Shown here piece after piece: positions 32,461 through 42,735 of a stretch of DNA of 64,000 nt. How positions within the stretch are numbered: position 1 is the first letter of the stretch; each line of letters starts with the position of its first letter. A program made the position numbers and the translations under genes. The notes beneath the pieces are model-generated. The model searched no databases and was not told the DNA's origin. It saw only the letters and a program-made list of their open reading frames with translations. The DNA comes from Evernia prunastri (lineage: Eukaryota > Ascomycota > Lecanoromycetes > Lecanorales > Parmeliaceae): positions 1 to 64,000 of the forward strand of contig NKYR01000106.1 of NCBI GenBank assembly GCA_003184365.1, in the 5' to 3' direction.

Positions 32461-33096
32461 ATGCATCCGACTATCGACCCTGCAATCCTTTACTGGGGAA
32501 GTGCGGTCATCATTGTTTCGAGCACAAATCCAGACGGAACGACAAATCTAGCCCCCATGTCCTCAGCCTGGTGGCTTGGCCAACGCTGCATGCTGGGTCT
32601 AGCTGCCCAATCTCAGACTACTATAAATCTGCAGCGGACAAAGCAATGCGTCCTAAACTTGCCCTCTGATGAAATGGTCACCCACATCAACGCACTCGCC
32701 AAAACGACAGGCAGGCAGGATTTGTCTCCCTTCAAGACGGCTGCTGGCTACTGTTTCGTTAAGGACAAGTTCAAGGTAGCCCAATTGACACCTTTGGCGT
32801 CGGAGATGGTGGAGCCGTCTAGAGTACTGGAATGTCCGGTGCAGATGGAAGCGGAGCTCGTGCAGGTCAATGAGATGTGTCGGGATGAGGAAGGCAGGGA
32901 GGGTTATTTTCTGGCACTGGAAGTTAGAATCGTGCAAGTTCATGCCGAAGGGAGTATTCTGCGGGCAGAGGAGTCTAACAAGGTTGATGCGGACAAGTGG
33001 AGGCCGTTGATGACCGTCTTCCAGCATTTCTATGGACTGAGCGCCAGACTGCAGCCATCGAGGTTGGCGGAGATTGATGAGGAGAAGTATCGTTGA
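32461..33096 (+). CDS. Flavin-reductase-like FMN-binding split-barrel protein
   Basis: Single exon, 211 residues. The N-terminal half fits the flavin-reductase-like (DIM6/NTAB) FMN-binding split barrel: strands AVIIVSSTNPDGTTNLAPMS and MLGLAAQSQTTINL, then the usual QCVLNLPSDEMV segment and a G-R-x-D patch. The C-terminus has ECPVQMEAELVQV and a LALEVRIVQVHAEGSIL strand typical of the barrel. Members bind FMN and act as flavin reductases or small flavoproteins, and the substrate here is unknown. It is intronless and divergent from the Ada-type regulator, with which it shares a promoter. That suggests the regulator controls it, perhaps in an alkylation or xenobiotic response (inference). Family members of this type are common in bacteria, so horizontal origin of the pair deserves a phylogeny. 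Confidence 0.82.
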   Translation: MHPTIDPAILYWGSAVIIVSSTNPDGTTNLAPMSSAWWLGQRCMLGLAAQSQTTINLQRTKQCVLNLPSDEMVTHINALAKTTGRQDLSPFKTAAGYCFVKDKFKVAQLTPLASEMVEPSRVLECPVQMEAELVQVNEMCRDEEGREGYFLALEVRIVQVHAEGSILRAEESNKVDADKWRPLMTVFQHFYGLSARLQPSRLAEIDEEKYR

Positions 33097-33869
33097 CGAT
33101 GGCGATGGCGCGGAACCCCCATACTTTCCCTAAGGCGAGACATATTCAACGTAGATGGAGCAAGATATTCGGAGCTTGATATGAGAGGTTTGCTCGATCT
33201 TTTTCAAGATAGTTAGAGCTCGTCAGTGGCGGTATAGAGATAAAGAGAGGTCATGCACGTCGCTTTGTCCCCAGAACAATATTACAGTGTGTGATAACAT
33301 CTGCGAATGAGGTCGCTCCCGCATGACTGCTTAATGACAACTCTGTATGCAATGGTGACAGACTTGATGTCTTCGTGAAAGGGTTTTGCTGCAGGTGTCA
33401 GCAAGTCTGAGTAGACGGAAGAACGGAAGAACGAAAAGAATCAGCAGCCGGGAGCATTTGTGAATGGTATGTTGTATCTAAAATCTAAATTTAGAACGCT
33501 ACGCCGCACTGGTTCGTGTTCAAACCTCCTAGCGCATTCCTTCTCCACCCCCCCAGCTTGAAATCTCTTGGCTCTCTCTTTCTTTTCATCTTTCTTTCTT
33601 TCCTTGTCAAAGCACAGCGACAGCAGTACTAATCATCATCAATACATTCGTTCAGCTGCTTCTTTTTTGGTGCATGACTCCCAGTCCTTCGTTACCACTC
33701 CTCGAATAATACCCTTGCCCTTTCTCCATTCCCTACAGCAGGACCGGCACGGGTCACCGAACACAAAACCCCTGCGACAAGCACTTCGTCCGCCGCATCC
33801 AAAAAAGCATCTCGCACCAGTATTCATATTCGCATTCGCTAAGCATTGTTTAAACGCTCGTTACAAGCT
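33097..33869. other. Promoter/leader of the Crh gene
   Basis: The 3' part is pyrimidine-rich (CTTTCTTTC runs near 33,575-33,605) as in strongly expressed fungal genes. A 173-residue frame from 33568 crosses the Crh start in another phase and is a shadow. Confidence 0.4.
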
Positions 33870-35415
33870 ATGCTTTACCTTCGGGCTGCCGCCGCGGCCG
33901 CTCTCTACTCTGCCTCTACAGTTTTGGCCCAGGGGCAATCAAGCAGTCAAGCGGGGAATGGGGTATCTGGTGGAATATTATGTGGAGAGGGCAATCTATG
34001 CCCAGAGTCAAGCCCCTGTTGTTCGCGTAAGTGTCTTTGCCTTGCCGCCGTACGATGAGATGCTGACCGGTTTCCTTTTTTTCTTTTAGAATACGGCCAA
34101 TGCGGTGTGGGAGCATACTGTCTAGGCGGCTGCGACATCAGATATTCCAATTCTCTCGACTCCTGTGTGCCAGCGCCTGTATGCAAAAGCCAGGACTACA
34201 AGTTGACTTCGTTGGACGGAATCACAGCAAACACCCAATACCTTGGAGATGCATCAAAGGCCAACTGGGTGTCGCAAGGGACGCCCTTGCTCACGCCTGA
34301 CAACAAAGCAGTCATTTTGACCTTGGCAGAAGATGGAGCAAGTGCATCTGGAACACTTCTATCCAGCACACATTACGTATGGTATGGAAAGGTTAGCGCG
34401 ACTATGAAGACCAGTCGAGGTGCAGGTGTCGTCTCGGCCTTTGTCCTTTTCTCGGACGTACAAGACGAGATAGACTTCGAGTTCGTGGGCACTGATCTGA
34501 ATACTGCGCAATCCAACTTCTACTGGCAGGGCGTCACGGATTGTAAGTACCCAGGCACGGTTTGGTGGGAGAGGTGGCTAAAACTTCGCAGATGAGAATG
34601 AGATCAATTTGACCGTATCAGAAGGCGGGGACACGTTCAGCGCTTGGCATACATACGAAGTCGATTGGACACCAACATCTTTGACGTGGTCTGTGGATGG
34701 CAATGCCTCGCGCGTTCTGAACAAGGCCGATACCTTTAACAAAACCGACAATAAATACCACTACCCACAAACACCTGCCCGTGTTCAGCTCTCTCTCTGG
34801 CCTGCTGGAACAACCAAGAGTGGCCAGGGTACCATTGATTGGGCTGGGGGATTGATCAACTGGAACTCGCAGGATGTCCAGACCAACGGCTATTTTTATT
34901 CTATGTATAATGATGTCAACGTGCAGTGCTACCCAGCGCCGTCGGACGCAAACGGTACTGGCACTGTATCATACAGGTACGACAACGTGGATGGGCTGGA
35001 AGGCGACGTCGAGCTCACAAACGACCCAACTGTTCTCGGGTCATTCCTTGCGGACGGTACGGACATGAACAAGGGGAAACCCAACCCATCAACTAGCTCG
35101 TCGTCAAGCAAGGGATCGTCAGCTACACCAACACCAACCAACCTGGCGACGGTACCAGGCCTGTCAGGTGCAGGTGGTACAGATGGTACTGGAGAAGGTG
35201 GTAATTCGGGCTCGGGGTCCGGTTCTAACTCAGGCTCAGGCTCAGGCTCAGACTCTGGCAGCGGAACGTCAAGTGCATCTGGTACAGCTGCGACAGGCAT
35301 TGGCGGCTTTGACCAAGGAGACCAGAAAGGCAGTGGTGCATCGAAGGGAGAGGAAGTCATGAGAGGCTCAATGTTCGCTGCTCTGGTTGCGTTCATCGGT
35401 GTGCTCATGATGTAG
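33870..35415 (+). CDS. crh1: GPI-anchored Crh-type GH16 chitin/glucan transglycosylase with chitin-binding domain
   Basis: Cross-links chitin to beta-glucan at the cell wall. Exons are 33870-34026, 34090-34542 and 34592-35415, giving 477 residues. A signal peptide ends near residue 20. A chitin-binding type-1 (CBM18-like) cysteine module covers about residues 35-80; intron 1 falls inside it (CCS|QYGQCGVGAYC). The GH16 catalytic motif DEIDFE lies at 178-183, with E179 the nucleophile, D181 assisting and E183 the acid/base. The region after intron 2 (HTYEVDWTPTSLTWSVDG) and WPAGTTKSGQGTIDWAGG match the family. A Ser/Gly-Ser low-complexity stalk (about residues 365-440) leads to a hydrophobic C-terminus (SMFAALVAFIGVLMM) typical of GPI attachment. 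Having both CBM18 and GPI resembles yeast Utr2/Crh2 more than Crh1; the symbol denotes the family. Confidence 0.93.
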
Positions 35416-36476
35416 ACTTGTTATGCAGCAGGGGAGATGGGATTTTGGAGGGAGTTAAACTCATCTAGGAAAGACCGGCGTTTTATCTTGCATAGCTGGC
35501 GCCTGGCGGTCACTCACTGATGCATATGGATAGCGACTGGTAACGTAATTCCCGAAGGGTCTTTTTGTATAGCTTAAGTATTATACTTGTCAATAAGGAC
35601 CATCACACATTAGGCCCCAGGGCTTTAACATGCAAACAGTATAGCACTGGAAATTTTCCATCTTTCGGCTTTAAAGAAAGTAAACGAGGCTTGCTGTGTC
35701 TATCAGTCTTTTCAAGAGGTTTTAACCAACCACTCTTGAAAGCGTTTCCCGCTGTTAACCATCAACTTCGGCCTGTCATGAAAAGCTCGCAGACACAATC
35801 AGCAGAACATTTCTTTTTGTGTCGAGGTTAACAATGTTCTGACACTACATAGCCTTGACTGCAGTCCAACTGGCCGACTGCCAAGTATCAAATCTACACC
35901 GGGAATAGAGCCACGCCACAATTGTTAGAGAACAAACTCCGTAGCCAAGGTCAGCATCTATTCACATCGACTTTCATCGAGCAAGAGTCGATGCGTACTC
36001 TACATATCGTTCTAGATCAAGAATCAGAAGGCGACCGGGCCTTCAAGTTAGGCATTTGTTATGAGGCTATGGCTTAAGAAACATCTGAGTACTTTCTCGT
36101 GGGAAATCCTACGTCACTAGAGAAGGTTGCATCTTTCAGGTCAAGGAGAGCTATGCTACCAAAGCAGTAGGTCTGTGGAACAATTCATGAAGGACGGTGT
36201 ATCATCGGAGGCAACCGTCTCTACCGGACCAGGACTCGGACTTCGGAACAGTGCAGCAAGATCCGCCACTCATATCTCTCTTCCTCCCGGGCTAGACCTT
36301 CTTAAATTGAGTGAATCTCCTCGGCACGCGCTTTCTCTGTCCCAGAATACTCCTACTCTCCTACATCTCACCTGGGCTGCGCTGCAATCCTCCTTGTACG
36401 CGCTCGACTTACGTTTCTACTATCACATCGTGGGTACTCTGTTGCTCGACTGCTCCAACAGCTCCCTAGCGACGTG
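35416..36476. other. Gene-free interval
   Basis: Contains the 3' end of the Crh gene and the promoter of the small cysteine protein. A 116-residue frame at 36127 has no domain. No repeats of note. Confidence 0.4.
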
Positions 36477-36728
36477 ATGTGCTCCTACGACATCTTCTTC
36501 TACGCCGCTTGTGCCCACAACAGCGGGATCCGACCTAGAATCCAGTGCCGAACACGAAACTGGTATCCAGTGCGCTTTGATCGCCCCAACGGACAAACGG
36601 TCTATGTCGACTGGTGCGATCCGTGTTGGCCCCGGCAGGGTGTCAACGTCCAAGAATACCAAAGAGGACGGACGCAAGGTGTCTGCGACTCCTGTCGGGA
36701 CGCCTTGTGTGTAAGAAAAGCGCGATAG
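36477..36728 (+). CDS. Small MC-x-C-headed cysteine protein
   Basis: 83 residues, ATG at 36477. It begins MCSYDIFFYAACAHNSG and has further cysteines in IQCRTRNWY, VDWCDPCW, VCDSC and ALCVRKAR, nine in all, often paired, as in a small zinc-binding fold. No signal peptide is evident. The N-terminal M-C-x-(8-9)-C-x-H pattern also opens the proteins at 37205 and 42736. Such cysteine-headed proteins are common and uncharacterised in filamentous ascomycetes. Whether this one is a complete gene or lacks exons is uncertain. Confidence 0.5.
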   Translation: MCSYDIFFYAACAHNSGIRPRIQCRTRNWYPVRFDRPNGQTVYVDWCDPCWPRQGVNVQEYQRGRTQGVCDSCRDALCVRKAR

Positions 36729-37204
36729 GAAAGAGGGACATGCGGAATATGGAACAACGTTCCGTTACTACACCCAAAAGTGGACGTTGTCTTCTTTGTT
36801 GTTCCGAACGAGGACTGTTGTTCCGAACAGGCAACATCCGTCTGTGCCTTGCCTGAATCATTTGAGCAAACCTGGGTCTCAGCTTTGTCGCAGTCAAAGA
36901 GGAACTTTCAAATATTGACATGGGAACAATAATCTACACTTAACCTTGCATGTTGCGTTCTTTGTGAGTCTGAGACAAGAATGACTTCCATGCTAAAGCT
37001 ACAGGAATTTCTAGACACCCATGAACTCACAAACTTCAACCGCTACCTATAACTACCCAATCTCCCCTGCGTTCATTCTCACCTCATTCTGATCAACAGC
37101 CCCTCCACCAGCAACAGCCCCACCCAAAATCAGCAACAGCCACCAGCAAACCCTCCATCAACAATCAGCCCCTCCCAATAAATCAAAACTACCCAGCATC
37201 AACC

Positions 37205-37582
37205 ATGTGCTTCTACACCACCTTCTCCTACGAATGCGGCTGCGAATCCCGGCCCCCCACCCTCATCGCCCCCTGCCAGTCATCGCACCCCAGGCCGCGA
37301 GCTTTCCGCCCCGGCTCCGACCGCCACCGCGAGCCACCCCCAAGCTGCCGGCTCCTCATCGTCAACCAGGAGCGCATCACCCTGGGCAAGTGCGCCTCGC
37401 ACCGTACCCAGGCGCAGGTCGAGAAACGGATCCGGGAGCTGAAGAAGGACATCAAGCTGTTGAAGGACGACATTGTGGTGTACGAGGGGCACATCGATCA
37501 GTTAAGGGCGGGGAGACGGGCGAGGGGTCGGGGCCGTCCGGGGCATGGTGGACTCGATGGACGGGGCGGTGGGCGGGCTTGA
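37205..37582 (+). CDS. Small MC-x-CGC-headed protein with helical C-terminus
   Basis: 125 residues, ATG at 37205. It opens MCFYTTFSYECGCES, followed by a Cys-containing Pro/Arg-rich middle (LIAPCQSSH; PPSCRLLIVNQERITLGKCA) and then a charged helix (KRIRELKKDIKLLKDDIVVY), which could be a coiled coil. The Arg/Gly-rich tail (AGRRARGRGRPGHGG) resembles RNA-binding tails. Function unknown. It shares the cysteine heading with its neighbours at 36477 and 42736. Confidence 0.55.
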   Translation: MCFYTTFSYECGCESRPPTLIAPCQSSHPRPRAFRPGSDRHREPPPSCRLLIVNQERITLGKCASHRTQAQVEKRIRELKKDIKLLKDDIVVYEGHIDQLRAGRRARGRGRPGHGGLDGRGGGRA

Positions 37583-37766
37583 AGAGAAAAATTCGAAGTG
37601 AGATATCGGTCGCTGGGTTTAGATTGAGACGGTGCACTGTACAAGGCGGCGTTCGGTTTTGGCTCGTGGGATAGATAGACCGTTTGATCTCAAATACATA
37701 CTGTACACAGTGCTTTTTCCAGCTCAGCTTTCAAACCATGCCTATCTCATAGCCTGCTGCTTCGTA

Positions 37767-37784
37767 CCCCCCCCCCCCCCCCCC
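37767..37784. repeat. Poly-C tract
   Basis: An 18-nt cytosine run directly followed by GCGGGGGG, a possible small hairpin. Length may be unreliable from sequencing. Confidence 0.8.
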
Positions 37785-40700
37785 GCGGGGGGCTTCCCCA
37801 CCCTCTCCAAAATCGTGAAGAATAGACCCTCATCTATCCACCTATCCACGTCACCTTCCCGGGACCGCTTTCTCCACCGCGCGTAGGCCAAACGGCGCTT
37901 CTGAACGAATGAGCCAACTCACTCATCGCCGCAGTGGGACTGGGGGTTAGCCGGTCGCACGGCATGGTGTTTTTTGCATTGCATGATTATTCCAAATAGT
38001 AGGTCCGCGAGGCCTGCAATAGTGCATAGTGGGACGTGTCGGGGACGCGATGACCAGAAGAGTCCTGGCTCGACGGGAGCTCTATATTCATGGGCTACCC
38101 GCCCGCCAGCACCTGTATATAGCCTCATTCTCACTCCAGGTTTAGCTGAGCAAGCATCGGGAGGTTTCTTAGCACTGGGAGCTCTACGTATGCCTCTTCC
38201 AAGGGAGCCCGACGGGTATTGGAACCCTAAGCCCGAAAACCTTTCAACTCAAGGCAATTGCCTTTATTCGGGACAGCGAGCTCCAGGGAGGATGGCATAT
38301 TCTCATGTTCGATGAAAACTGCCTTGCATCGAGCAACCCCGATCTCACAGATCTTACAGACCTCGCCCCCGAGTGTCTATATGACACGTCACTTCGCCAC
38401 CGATAGCACAGATTGCTCCTAGGGTACAAAAAAGAGCGGCACGGTATTTGATAATCGCGATTCGTTTCGTTACGGGGATGGAGGTTTTTGGGTCGATATC
38501 ATAATCAGAGCGGAGTTCGTGGTAGGTCAGTTTCAGGACTCTCGCCTGGAGATGGATCGGACTCAAAGCAGCGTCCAGGTGGATGGACAGTATAATAGAG
38601 CACCAGAACACTCCATGGCAGTTAACGGGAGAGTAGAGAGTCAGAGGTATGCAAAGCAATTAAATCTCTCCGCAGTCTCTCGGGGGGCCAAGGCTTTGGA
38701 AAGGTAGATTCGAGGACACAGACTCCAAGGCAATAACAATGCGGAAGATAATGAGTGATACCAGCACCCTGCAGGTCAGACGCAAGGTACTGGCAACTCC
38801 AGGGCGACTATTTGAACGAAGATCTGGTACCGAGGCAGTCAACTAGCCCTTGATGCCGAGGGACTTTACGAGAGCATTCTGACGTGGTTTTTCGGGGTGT
38901 TGGTTGTTGATTCTGACATGGAGGCATTTCCTCCTTCATTTCTATACATCTAGACGGGTTAGACTTGTAAGCGCATTGTACTTAATACCGGACATGGCCG
39001 CAAGGCCGAGTGGGGTAACAAACAGTTCCACTGTGGCCTATAGAGTTATAGGGACGCCCGTCCGAGGTAGGAATTACACGCACACACACACACGTATGCC
39101 TCTTCAGGTAGCTAGCCCCGGTGTTGGGGCCCCGCGACAACATCTACACGGTTCCAGCTGTTTTGGTGACTCTACATCATGACAGGTCAAGGCTGCCTGG
39201 CTGGATATACATTTAACACATGACTAAGGGACCCTTGCTTTCTAGACGCCATGCGCACGTGCTTCTCAATTTACCTCTCCTCTGGCGGTTATGGAACGCC
39301 ATGTAACAAGCGGAGGGAAGAAGGTTATCGACGAGCTTGCATTTCAATCCGCCTCCCTTTCGATTACTTGATGTCAGAAGATCCATCGACTCTCCAATCT
39401 CAATGGCGAGTATACCATGATGCAACGAAAGCAAGCTTAGGCCCACCATCTTAGGGACCACCCAGCGGCAGAGAAAATCGTTTGCCACCCTCACGACGGG
39501 TGGCGGAGGTCAAGAGGCCTGGTCATGCTCCTCAAATGGCGATGTTGAAAAGGCAACGAACGGTATTGCGCTACGAGTGGGCAAGTGTTAAAGGTAGGTA
39601 GAACATGAGGATGTTTTGTGTTGTGGGTGGCCTGTGAGAAAAAGGGGTAAATAAAAACTGTCCCGGGCTTTTCTGGAGCGCTCTTCTCGACATCACGTTT
39701 TTTTAACAATGGTAATGCGACCATGATGATCAAAACGATCTCTAGAAGAGATCTGGAACTGCTAAGTATGCATTGAGTCAAAAGGAAATCCACCCCCTTG
39801 GTTGAATATATGCCGAAAAAGATTTCCGCCACTGCCAGCTCGAGAATCCCGGTCTCCACTCTGCCGATCAGGTTGAACATCTTTACCTTCAAACTCGTAT
39901 TCGTAATGCCTCCCCGGAAAGACCGAAAGACCCTCAGTCTTAGACACAGTGAACCGCTTATTCGATCTTGGTCCTTCCCTCTTCCGTAGCGTCCTCCCAA
40001 AGAGCCCTCATTAACCCCTATCCAGCCGCGTCTTCACTAGATCTTTAACACTACACATCGAAGAAAGTACTTCTTACACCAAGTCACTTGCTGTAACATT
40101 TTCTTCTAGCTAGTCCCGCTCCAATTTGCATTACTTCTCAGGCTTAGTGTCTTCGAGTCTGTGTCTCAGACTCTGCATTTGAACAAACTAATACCTTCCC
40201 TATTCATTGACATTCATCCATGCTAAGCGGCCCCCCTTCAGAACGCAAAAACAGTTTCAAATCTCCCTTCGTTCCTCGTAGTCCCCAATCCTTCTCAAAG
40301 CACTGTTTGTTCTAAACCCATCCCCAAGCTCGACATCATTCTCACAGAGGCACTGCGTATTCGTGATGCATCTCCATACCAGACCCAGCTCTCAACGCTC
40401 CCCTCTAAAATTTGACGATTATGTAGCTCCCCATAAATTTTCCCTGCATGCATCGCTTAATTTCCGCTCTCCCTTCAGCTTCGGCAATTCTTATCCCCCT
40501 GAGAACTGCCCTGCAGCCCAGACCCATCCGCCAATGACTTCTTTTCCCTCCCTCCGTCTCTGTGCAGCTGCATCAGAGCCCCGGTCGCTCTTCGGAACAC
40601 TGCATTCCTCAGCATAACGCTTCAGGAGAGAGTCGTCGGCGTACTCCCGTCCATCTTTGCCGTAACTTAGCCATCTTGGAGTTGCGCTCGTAATCGAACT

Positions 40701-41140
40701 CCTTACAACATAATTCTCTCCCAAGCTGACTTGCATCTCAAACGCACATCTAATCACGTTTCGGGTGTACAGCAATTATGCAGAGTCCTGGGTCTGCGAT
40801 CGATGTTTTGTTGAATTCCAAATGTCACCATAAACTGTATAGGTGCGTTGCAAACGGATAGAACCTATCTTCCAAAGCGGATTTACGTACAAAAGCACTG
40901 TGAAGAGAAATGCCAACTTCAATTGACGACCAGAACTGCGTGGTTCAATATGTACACCGTATCGTTCGTGTTTCAGCTGTTCCCGGGAAAGCTATGCTCA
41001 TCGGTCGCTAAGCCAAACTGTCAAAGTAAGATTACAATACCAATCATACCCAGTAGGCTGGAGCCGATGGTCAGCACTGAGTTTAGCTGTTTTTGCGGGT
41101 TTTCCAATCGACTCTATATACCTTAAGCATAAATAGAAGA
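37785..41140. other. Gene-poor stretch of about 3.4 kb
   Basis: No domain or consistent codon bias. A 169-residue minus-strand frame at 39491-40000 contains a hydrophobic patch but no recognisable family. A short CA microsatellite lies near 39,078-39,092. Some segments may be eroded transposon or gene remains, but I cannot show it. Confidence 0.35.
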
Positions 41141-41144
41141 TAGT

Positions 41145-41838
41145 GGAGGAGCACGCTCCGTAGTCCCTATTTCTAACCTATCGACTCCGTCAAACGTTTA
41201 GCTAATGTATAATGCCAGTTACAACACGTAGTTTTGAGCCCATCCTTAGCTCCGAGCCTGGTACTTCTGCGGGCTCTGCAGATGCTATAGAGTGACTATC
41301 TATAGGAATCAAGGGAAGACAAAGAGAATTTCCAAGCATTCACATTCGATCTTCATACTCCGTAGTCCCTATCTCAATGCTTAAGAGGATCATGCAGATG
41401 CAGGCTCGTCAATTGCCAAACCAAACCGCTACCGTAAATTGGCAATCGTACTACGTAGTTTAAAGCCCATTACCAGCTCCGAGCTGAGTCGTTCTGCGTG
41501 TTCTGCAACAGAGTGACTTTCTACGGAAAGAAGGTAGGACAACAGAAACTCCAAGCATTCACCTTAGATACTCGTGCTTTGTAAATCTTGGTTCGAACCT
41601 TTCAACTCCATCCGATATTAGTTTAGTTTGTGCAGATGCAGATTTGTCAATTGCCAAGCTAAAAAACACTATTGTACGCTTTCGTTGTATACTACGTAGT
41701 TTGAAGCCCGTCACCAGCCTAGAGTTGAGTGATTGCATGAACTCTAGAGGAGGTACAGAGTGACTGTCTATAGGAAGAAAGGGAAGACAGAAAATCCATA
41801 GCATTCACCTTAGATGTTCATGCTCCTTGGTCCCTATT
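41145..41838. repeat. Degenerate tandem array, three units of about 205-250 bp
   Basis: Landmarks recur in order: CTCCGTAGTCCCTAT (41,152 and 41,358; diverged near 41,570; CTCCTTGGTCCCTAT at 41,822), TCGTCAATTGCCAA (41,407) or TTGTCAATTGCCAA (41,644), TACGTAGTTT (about 41,452 and 41,692; a shorter ACGTAGTTT near 41,227), GAGTGACT (about 41,291, 41,512 and 41,757) and GCATTCACCTTAGAT (41,561 and 41,802; GCATTCACATTCGAT at 41,336). Unit spacing is about 206, 212 and 250 bp with many substitutions and indels. The units carry no open frame in common. Confidence 0.75.
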
Positions 41839-41879
41839 TATAATGCTTCAGCTCCATCACCTGTTCACCCGTTTTATTC

Positions 41880-42180
41880 ACAACACTATCTGCGTTAGCT
41901 ACAAGATCAACCACAACAACTATTGTCGGGCAGGGGTGATGAGAGGCTACTGTGCACCATCACTCCTGCTCTGGACATTTTATTCACAGTGTAAGTCTTA
42001 TCAACCACGATAGCCGCAACAGTGATTCATTGTTCCACCTTCTCACTACTATTCCCAAACACTATATATATTTACCGCACTAGCCGCTAGAGTGTTGTGC
42101 TATTGTATGTCCCTTTGTCACGTTTTACTCCTATTTGGGCAGTATTCATCTGCAATAGCCGCGCAGGGTAGTATCCTTTG
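41880..42180. repeat. Second degenerate array with TAGCCGC core
   Basis: TAGCCGC or a near match (GTTAGCTAC at about 41,893, ATAGCCGCAACAGTG at about 42,010, CTAGCCGCTAGAGTG at about 42,080 and ATAGCCGCGCAGGGT at about 42,157) recurs every 70-115 bp, usually a few bases after a T/A-rich ATTCA or ATATAT stretch. It follows directly on the larger array. Confidence 0.45.
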
Positions 42181-42735
42181 CCGCGTAGATCACTTTATAT
42201 ATACACATAATTTCCCCTAACACATGAGTGTGTGAAGCAGGGCTGTGTATTTTAACCGGTTGGCTGCAGGCGCCGAGGGTTTCTTCTTCTGCCAATTTCC
42301 CTGACAAAACCTCCTCCTTTTCTATCCACAGCACGCAACAAGAAACTGCAGAGACACACAGTCAAGCATAAGTACCACTTGGTCTCTCTTGCTATTACAC
42401 TGCGCAAATTATCAAAGCGTCTTGTTGCGTGGCAGCGATATTTCTCGAGTCCTCGAGAACGTCTCTCTTTAACCGACTCGCTGCTTTCTCCTCATTTCGA
42501 CGCAGTCCTGTGGCCGGGGTTTCCCTTGTGCAACCTCAGCTCTTGCCACAGCAACCGGGGGCTTCACTCCGAATAAAATCTTGCTACCTCACGCAAGTCC
42601 CTCCTTTCACATCACTTACATCTGCCACACGGGCTACCTTCACTTCTCTCGTCACCATCTCTTCCTTCTTCAAAAGTCTTTGACATCTACCATCACCACC
42701 CTTCCTACCCTCAAAGACGACCCTCCTCCAGGACC

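Noticed and set aside
39491..40000. 169-residue minus-strand frame with a hydrophobic patch
   Set aside because: No recognisable family, no codon bias and no splice-linked continuation; may be chance.
41585..41612. Another tRNA-like GGTTCGAACC
   Set aside because: No pairing stem around it; it lies inside a degenerate repeat unit.
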